Source of the DNA: RBG-13-66-14 sp964436465
Lineage (GTDB): Bacteria; RBG-13-66-14
DNA length: 64,000 bases
Reading direction: 5' to 3'
Assembly (NCBI GenBank): GCA_964436465.1
Contig: CAYTCV010000001.1
Span: 1 to 64,000 of the forward strand
Positions within the stretch are counted from its first letter, which is position 1. The number at the start of each line of letters is the position of its first letter. The notes beneath the pieces are model-generated. The model was not told the origin of the DNA, did no database searches, and saw nothing but the letters and a program-made list of their open reading frames with translations. Shown piece by piece: positions 41,351 through 49,879 of the stretch. A program made the translations under genes and the position numbers.

Positions 41351-42206
41351 TTTTGCCCTCCTCGGGGCGGGGGGTCGTCATCATCAACTCCTGGGGAAGG
41401 GTGACGAACCCCCTCGACTCGCCGTATATTTCAGCGTAGCGGGGGTCAATGGTAATCGCCGTTTTATAGTAATTCTCGGATTTCGAGATGTCGCCCAGGG
41501 CCCGGTAGCACTGGTAGAGGTCGTAGTAGAGGGCGGGCGTGTCGGGCTGGAGCTCGAGGGCGGTATCGAGCCGCGCGATGGCGTCCGTGTACTTCCCGGC
41601 CAGGTAGTACAGGCGGGCGACGTTGCCGTAGGCGTGCGGCAGGTCCGGTCGCAGTTTGATGGCCGCCTCGTAGGCCTCGAGGGCGCCCGGAAGGTCGCGC
41701 AACTTTTCGCGGGCGCACCCCAGATTGAAGCTCGCCTCGTAGGATGACGGGTCGAGCTCGGCGGCGCGCTCAAAGGCTTTACAGGCCTCGTCGAAGCTCT
41801 GATTTATCTGGTGGATGACCCCCAGGTTTATCCAGGCCGGGGCGTAGTTCGGGTCGAGGCTGATAACGAGCCGGAAAGCCTCCTCGGCCTCCGGGTATTT
41901 TTGGGTCTGGGCCAGGCAGATGCCGTGGTTGAAATGGGCCTCGGCGAAGGTCGGTGCGAGCTCGGCGGCGCGGCCGAACTGGACGGCGGCCTGTTCCCAG
42001 TCCGGGGGTTCCTCCGCCAGAAACGCCTGGCCGAAGCGGAAACGCAGCTCCGGGTCGTCGGGGTTTTCCCGCACCTGGGCGGCCAGCTCGTCGAGCCCGT
42101 GGCCCGTCTTGGGCTCCTCGGGTGCGCAACCGGCGAGGAGCAGCGACAGGACGGGGCAGAGGATTGAGAAGACCCGCGGGGGATGGGGGAAGGTGAATCG
42201 GCGCAT
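41340..42206 (-). CDS. TPR lipoprotein
   Basis: A 288-residue lipoprotein (lipobox LLAGC, Cys27) with about six tetratricopeptide repeats between residues 35 and 270, each carrying the W/L-G-Y/F-A-F-A-P pattern: AAVQFGRAAELAPTFAEAHF, AEEAFRLVISLDPNYAPAWI, CKAFERAAELDPSSYEASF, LEAYEAAIKLRPDLPHAYG and IARLDTALELQPDTPALYY. It would scaffold protein complexes at the outer face of a membrane. It leads an operon with two small lipoproteins. A similar TPR lipoprotein heads the operon at 47622. Confidence 0.87.
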   Translation of the reverse strand: MRRFTFPHPPRVFSILCPVLSLLLAGCAPEEPKTGHGLDELAAQVRENPDDPELRFRFGQAFLAEEPPDWEQAAVQFGRAAELAPTFAEAHFNHGICLAQTQKYPEAEEAFRLVISLDPNYAPAWINLGVIHQINQSFDEACKAFERAAELDPSSYEASFNLGCAREKLRDLPGALEAYEAAIKLRPDLPHAYGNVARLYYLAGKYTDAIARLDTALELQPDTPALYYDLYQCYRALGDISKSENYYKTAITIDPRYAEIYGESRGFVTLPQELMMTTPRPEEGKNDN

Positions 42207-42285
42207 ATCAGTCCGTATACGGTGGAGGACTCCGTCGGGTTGCGACCGGGTCTGCGCAGCCGTTCTCCCCCTCGGGCGCGGTACC

Positions 42286-42396
42286 GAACGGATTTACAGA
42301 ACCCGTCGAACGGACTAGAAAGTCCGTTCTCCACGTCATCTTCTCGGAGTGCGGGTTCTCCAACCCGCGGAACGGATTGGAGAATCCGTTCTCCAC
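42286..42396. repeat. Hairpin repeats of the GAACGGA-TCCGTTC type
   Basis: Between the TPR gene and the propeller gene lie GAACGGACT-AGAA-AGTCCGTTC (42308-42330), GCGGGTT-CTCC-AACCCGC (42351-42368) and GAACGGATT-GGAG-AATCCGTTC (42370-42391). Two are followed by TCCAC(C/G). An imperfect relative starts at about 42286. These differ from the GGGCGGG family. No gene is hidden here. Confidence 0.75.
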
Positions 42397-42398
42397 CC

Positions 42399-43574
42399 CT
42401 ATTCGAAGGCGTAGAGCTTTCCGTCCTCGCAGTTGACCACCAGGGTGCCGTCGGCGTACGCGCCGGAACCGATGACCCCGGCGCCCAGTTCCTTCGACCA
42501 AAGCTCTTTGCCCGTCTGGGTATCCACCGCGTGGATGACCCCGGCCTTGGTGGTGATGAAGACGGCCTGGTCGATGACCGTGGGACAGGAGCGGATGGGG
42601 GTCTCGGTTTCGAACCGCCAGCGTTTCTGGGCGTCGTCGGCCGTCAGCGATTCGAGATAGTTCTGGGCCACGAAGTAGATGTTGTCCTTGGCGATGGCCG
42701 AGGTGCAGGCGAGTGAGGCGATGGTTTCGTGGCGCCAGTTGATTTTCGCCGTCTCGGCGTCGAGGCTGTAAAGGTAGCCCCGGCTCTTGTCCGACTCGGG
42801 AAGGGAGTAGAACAGGTTCCCGGAGTAGAAGCTCGCGGAGCTGGTGGCCTGGCCCAGGGACTTCGTCTTCCACTTGATGTCGCCGGAACCCTGCCAGACG
42901 TTCATCAGGCAGCCGTCGTAGGTGCCGATGAATATGTTGACCATGCCGGTGGTGGGCTCGCTGAACGCCGACTCCCAGGGGCTTATCCACTTGAGCTGGC
43001 AGTGCGAGGCGTCCAGGGCGACCAGGTATCCCTCGCGGCTGGTGAGATAGACGTTGGTGCCGTCCACGCAGGGGGTGTTCTGGACGATGTCGTCCAGGTG
43101 GAACTTCCACTGTATGAGGCCCGACTCGATTCCGATGGAGTAAAGGTGCTGGTCTTCGCAGGGGACGTAGGCGAAGCCGTCCCACGAGGTGGCGGCGGGG
43201 CTCGTGATTTTCGCGTCCAGAACGGCCTTCCATATCAGCTCGCCGGATTCCAGGTCGAGGCAGTGGAACTCGTTGCCGTCGCCGGCGGCGGTGAATATGT
43301 GCTGGATGGTTACGGTGGGCGAGGTTTTAACCTCGGGGCCGATGTCGTGGGTGAATTTCAGCTTGCCCTCGACCATCCGTTTGGTCGGTCCGACCGTGCC
43401 GGTGTGGGCGGGATTGCCGCGGTACATACTCCAGGTGTAGGAGTCCTCGGTCTTGAAGCGGAGGAAGTAGCTGTTGATGGTGTCCTTGAGCTTGGAGGTC
43501 AGGCGGTCGATTTCGGAGAGAGCGCCTATACGGATGGATTCCAGCTCTTCCCGGAGGATGACGATTTTTTTCAT
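42399..43574 (-). CDS. Cytoplasmic PQQ-type beta-propeller with coiled-coil N-terminus
   Basis: A 391-residue protein. Residues ~5-45 are a charged helix (REELESIRIGALSEIDRLTS) that could form a coiled coil; the rest is a propeller of BamB/PQQ-dehydrogenase type with blades such as GELIWKAVLDAKITSP, GLIQWKFHLDDIVQNTP, LKWISPW, KWRTKSLG-like IKWKTKSLG, INWRHETI, KRWRFETETP and KELWSKELGAG. There is no signal peptide, although most propellers of this kind are exported. It is therefore probably cytoplasmic, perhaps assembling through the coiled coil. GGGAG precedes the ATG, and a strong promoter of its own lies at 43675-43703. No catalytic residues are evident. Confidence 0.83.
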   Translation of the reverse strand: MKKIVILREELESIRIGALSEIDRLTSKLKDTINSYFLRFKTEDSYTWSMYRGNPAHTGTVGPTKRMVEGKLKFTHDIGPEVKTSPTVTIQHIFTAAGDGNEFHCLDLESGELIWKAVLDAKITSPAATSWDGFAYVPCEDQHLYSIGIESGLIQWKFHLDDIVQNTPCVDGTNVYLTSREGYLVALDASHCQLKWISPWESAFSEPTTGMVNIFIGTYDGCLMNVWQGSGDIKWKTKSLGQATSSASFYSGNLFYSLPESDKSRGYLYSLDAETAKINWRHETIASLACTSAIAKDNIYFVAQNYLESLTADDAQKRWRFETETPIRSCPTVIDQAVFITTKAGVIHAVDTQTGKELWSKELGAGVIGSGAYADGTLVVNCEDGKLYAFE

Positions 43575-43674
43575 GGCTCTCCCTGTAGCTTCCCCCACGG
43601 CGCCGAACCCCGGCGGGTCGCTCTCGGCGGATTTTCGGGCCGCGACTGCGGTATAAGGCACAACTTTTTCTAAG

Positions 43675-43703
43675 ATTATATCTTTAACCCCTCCCCCGGT
43701 CAA
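43675..43703 (-). promoter_or_regulatory. Strong promoter of the propeller gene
   Basis: Minus strand TTGACC (43698-43703), 17-base spacer, perfect TATAAT (43675-43680), about 100 bases upstream of the ATG. The -35 lies within the 3' end of hemW, so this gene can be expressed apart from the operon before it. Confidence 0.75.
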
Positions 43704-44862
43704 CCGAGGACTCCCCCACGAGGTCCACCAGGATGCGGTCGGCGACGAGCTGGTGCTCCCGCGCAATACGCCAGTGGTCTTCACCGGGGATTGACCCCGG
43801 CATGAGCTCCAACCTTCCCGCCGCCAGATGGGCCTCGAGGGCGGGAAACGCCTCCGCCACCCCCACCCCCCAGCGTGCGCGGAACCGCTTCTCGGACAGG
43901 CCTTCACGGGTCCGGAGGGCCAGCATCGCCATCTCCAGCCGGCGTTCCCCCGCCGAGGGCCGCTCCTCCTCACCGTCCGGTAGCCCGCCCCGCTTCACGG
44001 CGGTGAGCCAGGCCTCGAGGTCCGGCGTGTTGCGCCGTCGCACCGTCCCGTCGTCGGAGACCGCCGAGGGGCCGAGGCCGACGAACGGTCCGGCCTCCCA
44101 GTAAATCTCGTTGTGCCGGCAGCGGTGGCCCGGGCGGGCGAAGTTGGACAGCTCGTACTGCAGGAAACCCTCGGCTTCCAGGCGGTCCAGGGCGGCGTAG
44201 TAGATGTCGGCCGCCGCGTCGGGGTCCGGCGGGGGGAGCTCGCCCCGCTCCACGGCCAGGCCCAGGGGGGTTGACGGCTCCAGCTTGAGCGCGTAGAGGG
44301 AGATGTGGTCCGGCGAAAGCGCGAGTGTGGATTCGAGGGTTTTACGAAAGACGCTCGGCCTCTGCCCCGGCAGGCCGTACATCAGGTCGATGGACAGCGA
44401 CCGGACCCCGGCGCGTCGGGCGTTGGCGAAAATTTCGGTGTCCGTGGAGCGGTGCGACCGCCCGAGCATCCGCAGCTCGCCCTCGTCGAAACTCTGGAAG
44501 CCCACCGAGAGCCGGGTCAGTCCGGCCCTAAGCAGCGCCTCGAAGTAGCCGACGCCGGAGTTGGCGCAGGGGTTGGACTCCGTGGAGACCTCGGCCCCCG
44601 AGGGGATGCGGAACCGGTCGCGCGTCCGGGCGATGAGCTGGCCCAGGTTTCCCGCGCCCAGGATGTTGGGCGTCCCCCCGCCCACGTAGAGCGTTCGCCC
44701 GCGGACCTCTTGCGCGTGCTCCAACTCCCGGAGAAGCCCGGCGGTCACCCTCCCTCCCGACTCCGGCGTCGCGACGTAGCTGGTGAAATCGCAGTAGTCG
44801 CACCGGCGCCGGCAGAGCGGGACATGGACGTACACGCCGAACGAGCGGCGTGTGATGCTCAA
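43684..44862 (-). CDS. hemW: HemW-like radical SAM heme chaperone
   Basis: A 392-residue protein of the HemN/HemW group. The radical SAM cluster motif is C17-x3-C21-x2-C24 (CRRRCDYC) after VYVHVPL. TLYVGGGTPNIL, STESNPC, RLSVGFQSFDEGELRMLGR, SIDLMYGLPGQ and RHNEIYW follow, and a C-terminal HemW domain with ALRTREGLSEKRF. The absence of the N-terminal extension of HemN and the HN-x2-YW motif favour HemW, which handles heme insertion rather than oxidising coproporphyrinogen. It overlaps the PHP-like gene by 4 bases and is the last gene of the 47622-43684 operon. Confidence 0.9.
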   Translation of the reverse strand: MSITRRSFGVYVHVPLCRRRCDYCDFTSYVATPESGGRVTAGLLRELEHAQEVRGRTLYVGGGTPNILGAGNLGQLIARTRDRFRIPSGAEVSTESNPCANSGVGYFEALLRAGLTRLSVGFQSFDEGELRMLGRSHRSTDTEIFANARRAGVRSLSIDLMYGLPGQRPSVFRKTLESTLALSPDHISLYALKLEPSTPLGLAVERGELPPPDPDAAADIYYAALDRLEAEGFLQYELSNFARPGHRCRHNEIYWEAGPFVGLGPSAVSDDGTVRRRNTPDLEAWLTAVKRGGLPDGEEERPSAGERRLEMAMLALRTREGLSEKRFRARWGVGVAEAFPALEAHLAAGRLELMPGSIPGEDHWRIAREHQLVADRILVDLVGESSVDRGRG

Positions 44863-46259
44863 GACGCCGCCCTCGGGCTATCCGCCGCCGGCCGGACGTA
44901 GATGGGATTGGAGAAGAGCCAGAGTCGCTGCACCTTGCCCCAGGGGAGGTTGGGCGCCTCGACCCAGGCCTCGACCCGGTACACGCCGGACCTGAAGACC
45001 CGGTACACGAACCGGTTGTCCGGAATACGCCGCAACAGCTCGCCGTCACGGATGAGCCGCAGCTCGATTCCCTCCGCCGGGGGGCAGTAGGCCTCCAGGG
45101 TCGTGGGCTCGTCGCCGAGGTTCGTCTCGTCGCCCATAATGACGGTTCTCTCCCCCGTGCGGGCGGTGAACCGGAATCCCCGGCCGTCCCCGATGGGGGC
45201 GATGCAGCCGAAGCAGTGCCCCCGGGCGAGGGCCCCGGTGATGAGGGCCGAGGCGACGCCGGGGTCGTTCGGCAGGCGTTGCGGCAGAAGGACATAGGTG
45301 TGGATTGTTTTAAAGGCACTCTCGTAGCTCGGCACGTTCATGTACCAGTCGCCCAGGACCTTGGACCGCCCCAGGGCCTCGACGGAGGCCAGCCCAACCA
45401 CCGGTCTGGTCCGGCACAGCTCGTCCCAGAGCGTGAACACCGCCCGGTCCACGCCGAGACGGGCGTAGGAGCGGGGGCCGTCCAGGAGGTTCACACTGAC
45501 CGCGCCGAGCCAGGTCAGGAGGTCTGCTCCCCGCCACAGGCCGCGCAGGTTGACCACCTCCAGAGCGGTGAAGTTGGACAGACTCCAGTCGTGCCAGGGT
45601 TCTTCGGCGTCCAGCGGCCTGGCGACGACCGACAGCCCCTTCTCGTTGACCTCGGCGCAGATGCTCGCCGTGGAACGACTGAGTCCCTTGGGCACGGTCT
45701 TGGGGCCCAGAATCCACAGCTTCCCCTCGGGCCGTTCGAGCTCGGCGCCGCAGATGAGGTACAGGTGACCGTAGTTGCCGACTTTGCCGTCTTTGCGGGC
45801 CCGCATCGACTGCACGTCGGTGAAGACGACGAAGTCCAGGTCCGCCTTCCGCGCCAGGACGGCGATTTCACCGTACGTCGAGGCGCCGTCGGAGTATAGG
45901 CTGTGCACGCCGAGCACGCCCCGGTAGGCGTAGTACCCGCCCAGCCGGGGGTAGACGGCGAAGTTCTTCGCGGGGAACTGGACCTGGAGGTTGTAGAGGG
46001 AGAAGAGGGTGAAGGCGGCCACCAGGGCCAGGATGACGTCCCGAACCATACGGCGGCGTTTCTTGCGGCGGGTTTTCGCTTCCGTCGTGGTCGGGGCGTC
46101 GGGGCCGTGGGTGAGGTCCTGGGCGCGGGGGTGGGGACTCTCGGGGGGCGCCGTTTTGCGGGTCTTCCCTCGCCGGAACAGGCGCCGGAAAAACGCGCCG
46201 ACCGCCCCCGTGAGGCCGGTCCAACACTTTTTGAGCCTGTGGGATTTTTCCTGGGTCAA
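44859..46259 (-). CDS. Membrane-anchored PHP-domain-like protein with altered metal site
   Basis: A 466-residue protein. A basic cytoplasmic segment (residues 1-70, RRKKRRR at the end) precedes one membrane helix (72-90). The outer part starts with YRGVLGVHSLYSDGASTYGEI and ADLDFVVFTDV, which matches the opening of PHP metal-dependent phosphoesterases (G-x-L-H-x-HS-x-SDG ... ITDH). H119 and D124 are kept, but the second His after TD is Val149, and later His ligands are not clear. It may be an inactive relative. The last ~90 residues (LRLIRDGELLRRIPDN, YRVEAWVE) look like an Ig/C2-type beta domain. TTG 46259 has GGAAG upstream. Confidence 0.72.
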   Translation of the reverse strand: MTQEKSHRLKKCWTGLTGAVGAFFRRLFRRGKTRKTAPPESPHPRAQDLTHGPDAPTTTEAKTRRKKRRRMVRDVILALVAAFTLFSLYNLQVQFPAKNFAVYPRLGGYYAYRGVLGVHSLYSDGASTYGEIAVLARKADLDFVVFTDVQSMRARKDGKVGNYGHLYLICGAELERPEGKLWILGPKTVPKGLSRSTASICAEVNEKGLSVVARPLDAEEPWHDWSLSNFTALEVVNLRGLWRGADLLTWLGAVSVNLLDGPRSYARLGVDRAVFTLWDELCRTRPVVGLASVEALGRSKVLGDWYMNVPSYESAFKTIHTYVLLPQRLPNDPGVASALITGALARGHCFGCIAPIGDGRGFRFTARTGERTVIMGDETNLGDEPTTLEAYCPPAEGIELRLIRDGELLRRIPDNRFVYRVFRSGVYRVEAWVEAPNLPWGKVQRLWLFSNPIYVRPAADSPRAAS

Positions 46260-46277
46260 CGGTCGCTTCCGGGGTGG

Positions 46278-46973
46278 CTATTCGAGAAAACTCCCCCGAA
46301 CCCCGACCCAGAGCTGCTGCACCGTGCCCGTGGAATTCACTTCGGCGTAGAGTTGCAGCCAGCGCTCCAGCCGCGGGTCGGCGAAAGGAGGGAGGGGCAG
46401 CTTCGATGCCTCCAGGAGCCAGCGGCGGTCGTCGTTCCCGCCCGTGCAGTCCACCGCCCGCCAGGTGAGGGCGCGGAAAGCCGCCGGGGTCGGGCGGAAG
46501 TCGCCGTTGTGCTCCGGGTGGGCCGAGAGGGCGTCCAGGTTCAGCTCTTCCAGCCGTCCGAGCCAGGCCTCCGGCAGTTCGACCGGGGGGGTGGCGGTCG
46601 TGTCGGCGGAGGCCGCTCCGCCGGACAGCCGGACGCCGTACCCGTAAACGTCGGTTTCGGTCACGAGGGCGTCGGACAGGAGGACGAGCGAGCCCGAGAG
46701 TTCGGGAAGCCGCGGCTCCAGGAAGAAAACCTCGCGCGTGATGCCGCCCGCGTTCCAGGTGTACGAGGTAAGGGTGGTCAGGGCGCCGGTGTCGCGCACG
46801 AGGCCGTTGACCGTGACGCGGTCGCCCGGCTCGTAGCCGGAGGCGGTCGCCCGGTCGGCCAGGTCGCCCCCGGGCGCGACGGGGTGGATTTGGGGGGGAG
46901 TGTCCTCCCGGCAGGCGGCGCAGAGGACGAGGGCCGCGAAGAACGGAATCAGGCGGCGAGGCGTGTCATTCAA
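46278..46973 (-). CDS. Lipoprotein of unknown function
   Basis: A 231-residue lipoprotein with TTG start at 46973, overlapping the end of the TPR gene by 8 bases (GAGGAGG lies about 12 bases upstream). The signal ends LVLCAAC (Cys21). The mature part opens with a beta domain containing GDRVTVNGLVRDTGAL, like an OB/TOBE fold, then ETDVYGYGVRLSGG and a helical end (WLGRLEELNLDALSAHPEHN). No family recognised. It lies in an operon with a TPR lipoprotein, the PHP-like protein and hemW. Confidence 0.72.
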   Translation of the reverse strand: MNDTPRRLIPFFAALVLCAACREDTPPQIHPVAPGGDLADRATASGYEPGDRVTVNGLVRDTGALTTLTSYTWNAGGITREVFFLEPRLPELSGSLVLLSDALVTETDVYGYGVRLSGGAASADTTATPPVELPEAWLGRLEELNLDALSAHPEHNGDFRPTPAAFRALTWRAVDCTGGNDDRRWLLEASKLPLPPFADPRLERWLQLYAEVNSTGTVQQLWVGVRGSFLE

Positions 46974-47622
46974 CGGAATACCCGGCCTCCTCCTCGGTGA
47001 TGACGTGCACCTCCTCCGGGGAGGCGGTGCTGTCACGCAGGGCGGCTATTCGGTTCCGGGCGAAGGCGATGTCCCCCTCCCCATCCGAGAGGCTGATGTA
47101 ACGCTGCCAGTGGCGGATGGCGTCCAGAGCGTCGCCGGTCTTCTCCAGAAGGAGGGCCAGGTTCCAGTGGGCCAGCGCGTAATCGGGCTTGATGTTTAGC
47201 GCCTGTTCGTAGGACTCCCGCGACAGGTCGTAGTACGACAGCTCCTGGTAGGCGTTGCCCAGGTTGTTGTACGCCTTGTAGTAGTAGGGCAGGACCTCGA
47301 TGGCCTTCTCGAAGTAGCTGACGGCGAGGGAGAAGAGTTCGGACTCCATGTAGACCAGGCCGAGGTTGTTGTTGACGAAGGGGTCGTCCGGGGCGATGGC
47401 CTGTGCCTTCTCGTACTCCCGGGTCGCGCCGCGCAGGTCCCCGGCGGCGAGGAGGGCGTTGCCCGCGTCGATATAGCCGGACAGCTCGGAGTTTTCGCCG
47501 GGCTCCTTGACGGTCGTCTCCTCGGTGAGGGGGGCGGGCTGGGAGCCGCCTCCCCAGTCGAAGAGGGTACAGCCGGTGGAGAGGATAACGAGCAGGCAGA
47601 GGCCGAGGACGAGGTTTTTCAA
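46966..47622 (-). CDS. TPR lipoprotein heading the hemW operon
   Basis: A 218-residue lipoprotein (LSTGC, Cys18) starting at TTG 47622 with GGAG 8 bases upstream. About four TPR units fill residues 50-190: IDAGNALLAAGDLRGATREY, NNLGLVYMESELFSLAVSYF, NNLGNAYQELSYYDLSRESY and WNLALLLEKTGDALDAIRHW. The NNNLGLVY-type pattern is close to PilF/NlpI-like pilotin repeats, but no pilus gene is near. A short Glu-rich tail (EEVHVITEEEAG) follows. The promoter at 47652-47680 probably drives the four genes to hemW. Confidence 0.85.
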   Translation of the reverse strand: MKNLVLGLCLLVILSTGCTLFDWGGGSQPAPLTEETTVKEPGENSELSGYIDAGNALLAAGDLRGATREYEKAQAIAPDDPFVNNNLGLVYMESELFSLAVSYFEKAIEVLPYYYKAYNNLGNAYQELSYYDLSRESYEQALNIKPDYALAHWNLALLLEKTGDALDAIRHWQRYISLSDGEGDIAFARNRIAALRDSTASPEEVHVITEEEAGYSVE

Positions 47623-47651
47623 TTGTCTGCTCCGGGGGCTTAGTTTCGGGT

Positions 47652-47680
47652 ATTCTAGCGTTACGCCGCGCGACAGTCAA
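47652..47680 (-). promoter_or_regulatory. Promoter of the TPR-lipoprotein-PHP-hemW operon
   Basis: Minus strand TTGACT (47675-47680), 17-base spacer, TAGAAT (47652-47657), about 30 bases before the TTG start. Confidence 0.65.
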
Positions 47681-47744
47681 TGGGTGCGCCGGGCTATACC
47701 GTGGCGGAGCACCCGGAAGCGCGCGGGTATAACTGCATAAAACC

Positions 47745-47773
47745 TTGACAATTAAAGAAATTCCGGTTATGTT
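47745..47773 (+). promoter_or_regulatory. Promoter of the 47830 membrane protein
   Basis: A perfect -35 TTGACA (47745-47750), 17-base spacer and TATGTT (47768-47773). It is divergent from the promoter at 47652-47680, the -35 boxes being about 65 bases apart. Confidence 0.65.
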
Positions 47774-47784
47774 TTGACCGTGAT

Positions 47785-47801
47785 GACCCGGCGAACGGGT
47801 C
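47785..47801 (+). promoter_or_regulatory. Hairpin or operator in the 5' leader of the 47830 gene
   Basis: GACCCG (47785-47790), GCGAA, CGGGTC (47796-47801) form a perfect 6-bp inverted repeat 12 bases past the -10. It could be a leader hairpin or a repressor site. Confidence 0.4.
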
Positions 47802-47829
47802 TGAATAAGACTGTTGAGCATACCGCACG

Positions 47830-48582
47830 ATGGCCGACGACAGCCGACGCAGTGACGAGCCCCGGGTAAGCTTTCGGCGCGGCACGAAACCGCGCTCCAA
47901 GTACGGCTCCATCACGCACATCATCCTCCTGGGCGCCGCCCTGGCCGTAATCATCTGGCTCATCTTCTTCCTGAAGGATTCGAGCCTCTTCAGCGGCGAG
48001 GGTGAGGGCGGGGAGACGGGGCACACCCCCGTGGTCCGCGGGTCCGGTCTGGACATCGACGAAAATCTCATCAACTACTTCGACGAGGACATCCAGCTCC
48101 TGCGGCCCGACGGCAATTGGGAATTCGCCTACGGCACCAGCCTGCGCCACGAAGAGGCGGACGCGTTCAGCGCGGTCGCCTGGCTCGACGCCACCGAAAT
48201 CTGCCGGCTGACACTCTACGACGCCGAGCGACCCGTGGCCCGGGTGCGGGTGGGGAAGCTCCAGCTTCAGGAACCGCGCACGACAAGTTCGCTGGCCCGC
48301 CAGTCCTTCGAGAACATCATGCTCTACGCCCTGAACCCGGACCACCCGTACAACGTGGACACCTGGGAGCCGACGACCACCCTCGATTCGGACGGGCTCC
48401 AGGGCACATACTACGTCATCAAGGTGACCCACACCCGTAACACCCAGGCCGACATCCGCGTCGTCGCCTTCTTCGTAAAGGACCTCTGGGTCTATACCCT
48501 GATGGGCGAGGTGAGCTACGAGGAGTACGATATCTACCGGGAGAAGTTGCGCTATATCTTCGGTCATTTTGTGTTTATATAG
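47830..48582 (+). CDS. Single-pass membrane protein of unknown function
   Basis: A 250-residue protein. Residues 1-25 are basic and charged, a membrane helix spans about 28-48 (ITHIILLGAALAVIIWLIFFL), and the rest lies outside. The outer domain holds LDIDENLINYFDEDIQLLRP, WEFAYGTSLRHEEADAF, RLTLYDAERPVARVRVGKL and an aromatic end (YVIKVTHTRNTQADIRVVAFFVKDLWVYTLMGEV). The beta-rich alternation near the end, after a loop of low complexity, resembles signal-sensing or lipid-binding alpha/beta domains. I know no family. The ATG has no strong Shine-Dalgarno. A TTGACA promoter and a leader hairpin lie upstream, and the VPAFD-repeat protein follows. Confidence 0.78.
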   Translation: MADDSRRSDEPRVSFRRGTKPRSKYGSITHIILLGAALAVIIWLIFFLKDSSLFSGEGEGGETGHTPVVRGSGLDIDENLINYFDEDIQLLRPDGNWEFAYGTSLRHEEADAFSAVAWLDATEICRLTLYDAERPVARVRVGKLQLQEPRTTSSLARQSFENIMLYALNPDHPYNVDTWEPTTTLDSDGLQGTYYVIKVTHTRNTQADIRVVAFFVKDLWVYTLMGEVSYEEYDIYREKLRYIFGHFVFI

Positions 48583-48783
48583 CCCTTTGCATTTGCATAT
48601 TTATCCGCCGTGTGGCAGACTAAACCTATGAGTCTTCATCTCCGACCCCCCACGTATCGGGGCCGCGGTGAGAGGGAAACCTGTGTACGGTGAGAGGACG
48701 GCGTTGTACGCCGGTCATTCCCCGTTGACCGTTCCCGACCGTTCCAGCTTCATAAACCAGCCGGTTGTTCGGAAGGACCCGTC

Positions 48784-49854
48784 ATGGTTGACCAGAGCTA
48801 TATCGAGGAGATAAAGCGGAGAAACGCCGAGCGGGCGGCCAAGCTCAAGGAAAGCCTGAAAATCGGCGATTTCTCGAAGCTCGCTCCCTCGGGGGCCGGT
48901 GACGAGCCGCCCGGAGCGGTGGTCATCACCCCCGGTGGTGCAAGGAAGGCCGCCGCGGGTCCTCCGCCACCTCCCGAAGGTAAACCGGCCGCCGCGGGAC
49001 CGTCGGTCGCACCGCCCCCTCCACCGCCTTCCCGGGGCGAAGCGGCCCGCACCGTTCCGCCGCCTCCGCCGCCCGCCGGCAGAGCCGCGGCGGCTCCCCC
49101 TCCACGCGAAGACAGGGCCGAGAGACCGGCGGCCCCGCCGCCCGAAGCGGAGAGAGAGCCCCTCGTCCCCTCCGAGGGCATCTGGGACGAGATTCTCGGC
49201 GAGACCGTGGAGGCGGCGCCCGAGGAGATGCCGTCTCCCCTGGATGCCGGCCCCAGCACCTCCGAGCTCGAAGAGTTCAAGGTGCCCCTCTTCGATACGA
49301 GCCGCATCGAGGAGGAGGAGGAGGTAGAGGAGGAGGAAGAGGTCGCCGCGGTGGCGGAGGAGCAGGAGGGTATTACCGACGAGTTCGTAGTCCCCGCCTT
49401 CGATTCCGGAACGACCACGGAGTTGGTGGGGGAGGAGTACGCAGTTCCCGCCTTCGATTCCGTGGAGGCGGAGACCCCCGTCGAGGTAGAGGAGGAGGAG
49501 TACGCGGTCCCGGCCTTCGACTCCTCCGTCGCGGAGCCCGCTCCCGTCGAGGAAGCCGTCGAAGCCGCCGAAAAGATGGAGGAAGTCGAGGAGGAGTACG
49601 CGGTACCGGCCTTCGATACCTCCGCCGCGGCACCCCCGCCCGTCGAGGAAGTAGAGGCGGCCCCGGTGGAGGAACCGGTCCGACCGGCCGCCGCCGCGCC
49701 CGCCGCAGCCGTGCCCACGGTCTTCGACAACTACGTCATCCTCGAGGTCAAGGGCTCCGAGCTCCGGCTGAAACGCCGCAACATTTCACTGCGCGAGGCC
49801 GTCTCCCTCTTCGAGGTCGCCCTGGAGGAGTGCAGAAAGCTTCTCGAGGACTAG
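48784..49854 (+). CDS. Low-complexity protein with five VPAFD motifs next to mreB
   Basis: A 356-residue cytoplasmic protein without signal or membrane helix. N-terminal ~35 residues are a charged helix (YIEEIKRRNAERAAKLKE); 36-125 are Pro/Ala-rich with polyproline; 160-290 are acidic and carry five copies of one motif: EEFKVPLFDT (163-172), DEFVVPAFDS (199-208), EEYAVPAFDS (217-226), EEYAVPAFDS (238-247) and EEYAVPAFDT (270-279). The last ~45 residues are folded-looking (FDNYVILEVKGSELRLKRRN, then an amphipathic helix). GGAAGGA lies 7 bases before the ATG. mreB follows 79 bases downstream. The motif recalls the FtsZ C-terminal peptide (D-(I/V)-P-x-F), a docking site for division proteins; a cytoskeletal adaptor role is my inference. 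Confidence 0.78.
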   Translation: MVDQSYIEEIKRRNAERAAKLKESLKIGDFSKLAPSGAGDEPPGAVVITPGGARKAAAGPPPPPEGKPAAAGPSVAPPPPPPSRGEAARTVPPPPPPAGRAAAAPPPREDRAERPAAPPPEAEREPLVPSEGIWDEILGETVEAAPEEMPSPLDAGPSTSELEEFKVPLFDTSRIEEEEEVEEEEEVAAVAEEQEGITDEFVVPAFDSGTTTELVGEEYAVPAFDSVEAETPVEVEEEEYAVPAFDSSVAEPAPVEEAVEAAEKMEEVEEEYAVPAFDTSAAAPPPVEEVEAAPVEEPVRPAAAAPAAAVPTVFDNYVILEVKGSELRLKRRNISLREAVSLFEVALEECRKLLED

Positions 49855-49879
49855 GCGCCCTTTCGGGTCGGTTTACTTG

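Noticed and set aside
48583..48783. A riboswitch in the leader of the VPAFD-repeat gene
   Set aside because: The 200 bases contain short GC-rich stretches such as GGTGAGAGG but no class I could match; a TTGACC at about 48724 has no well-spaced -10.
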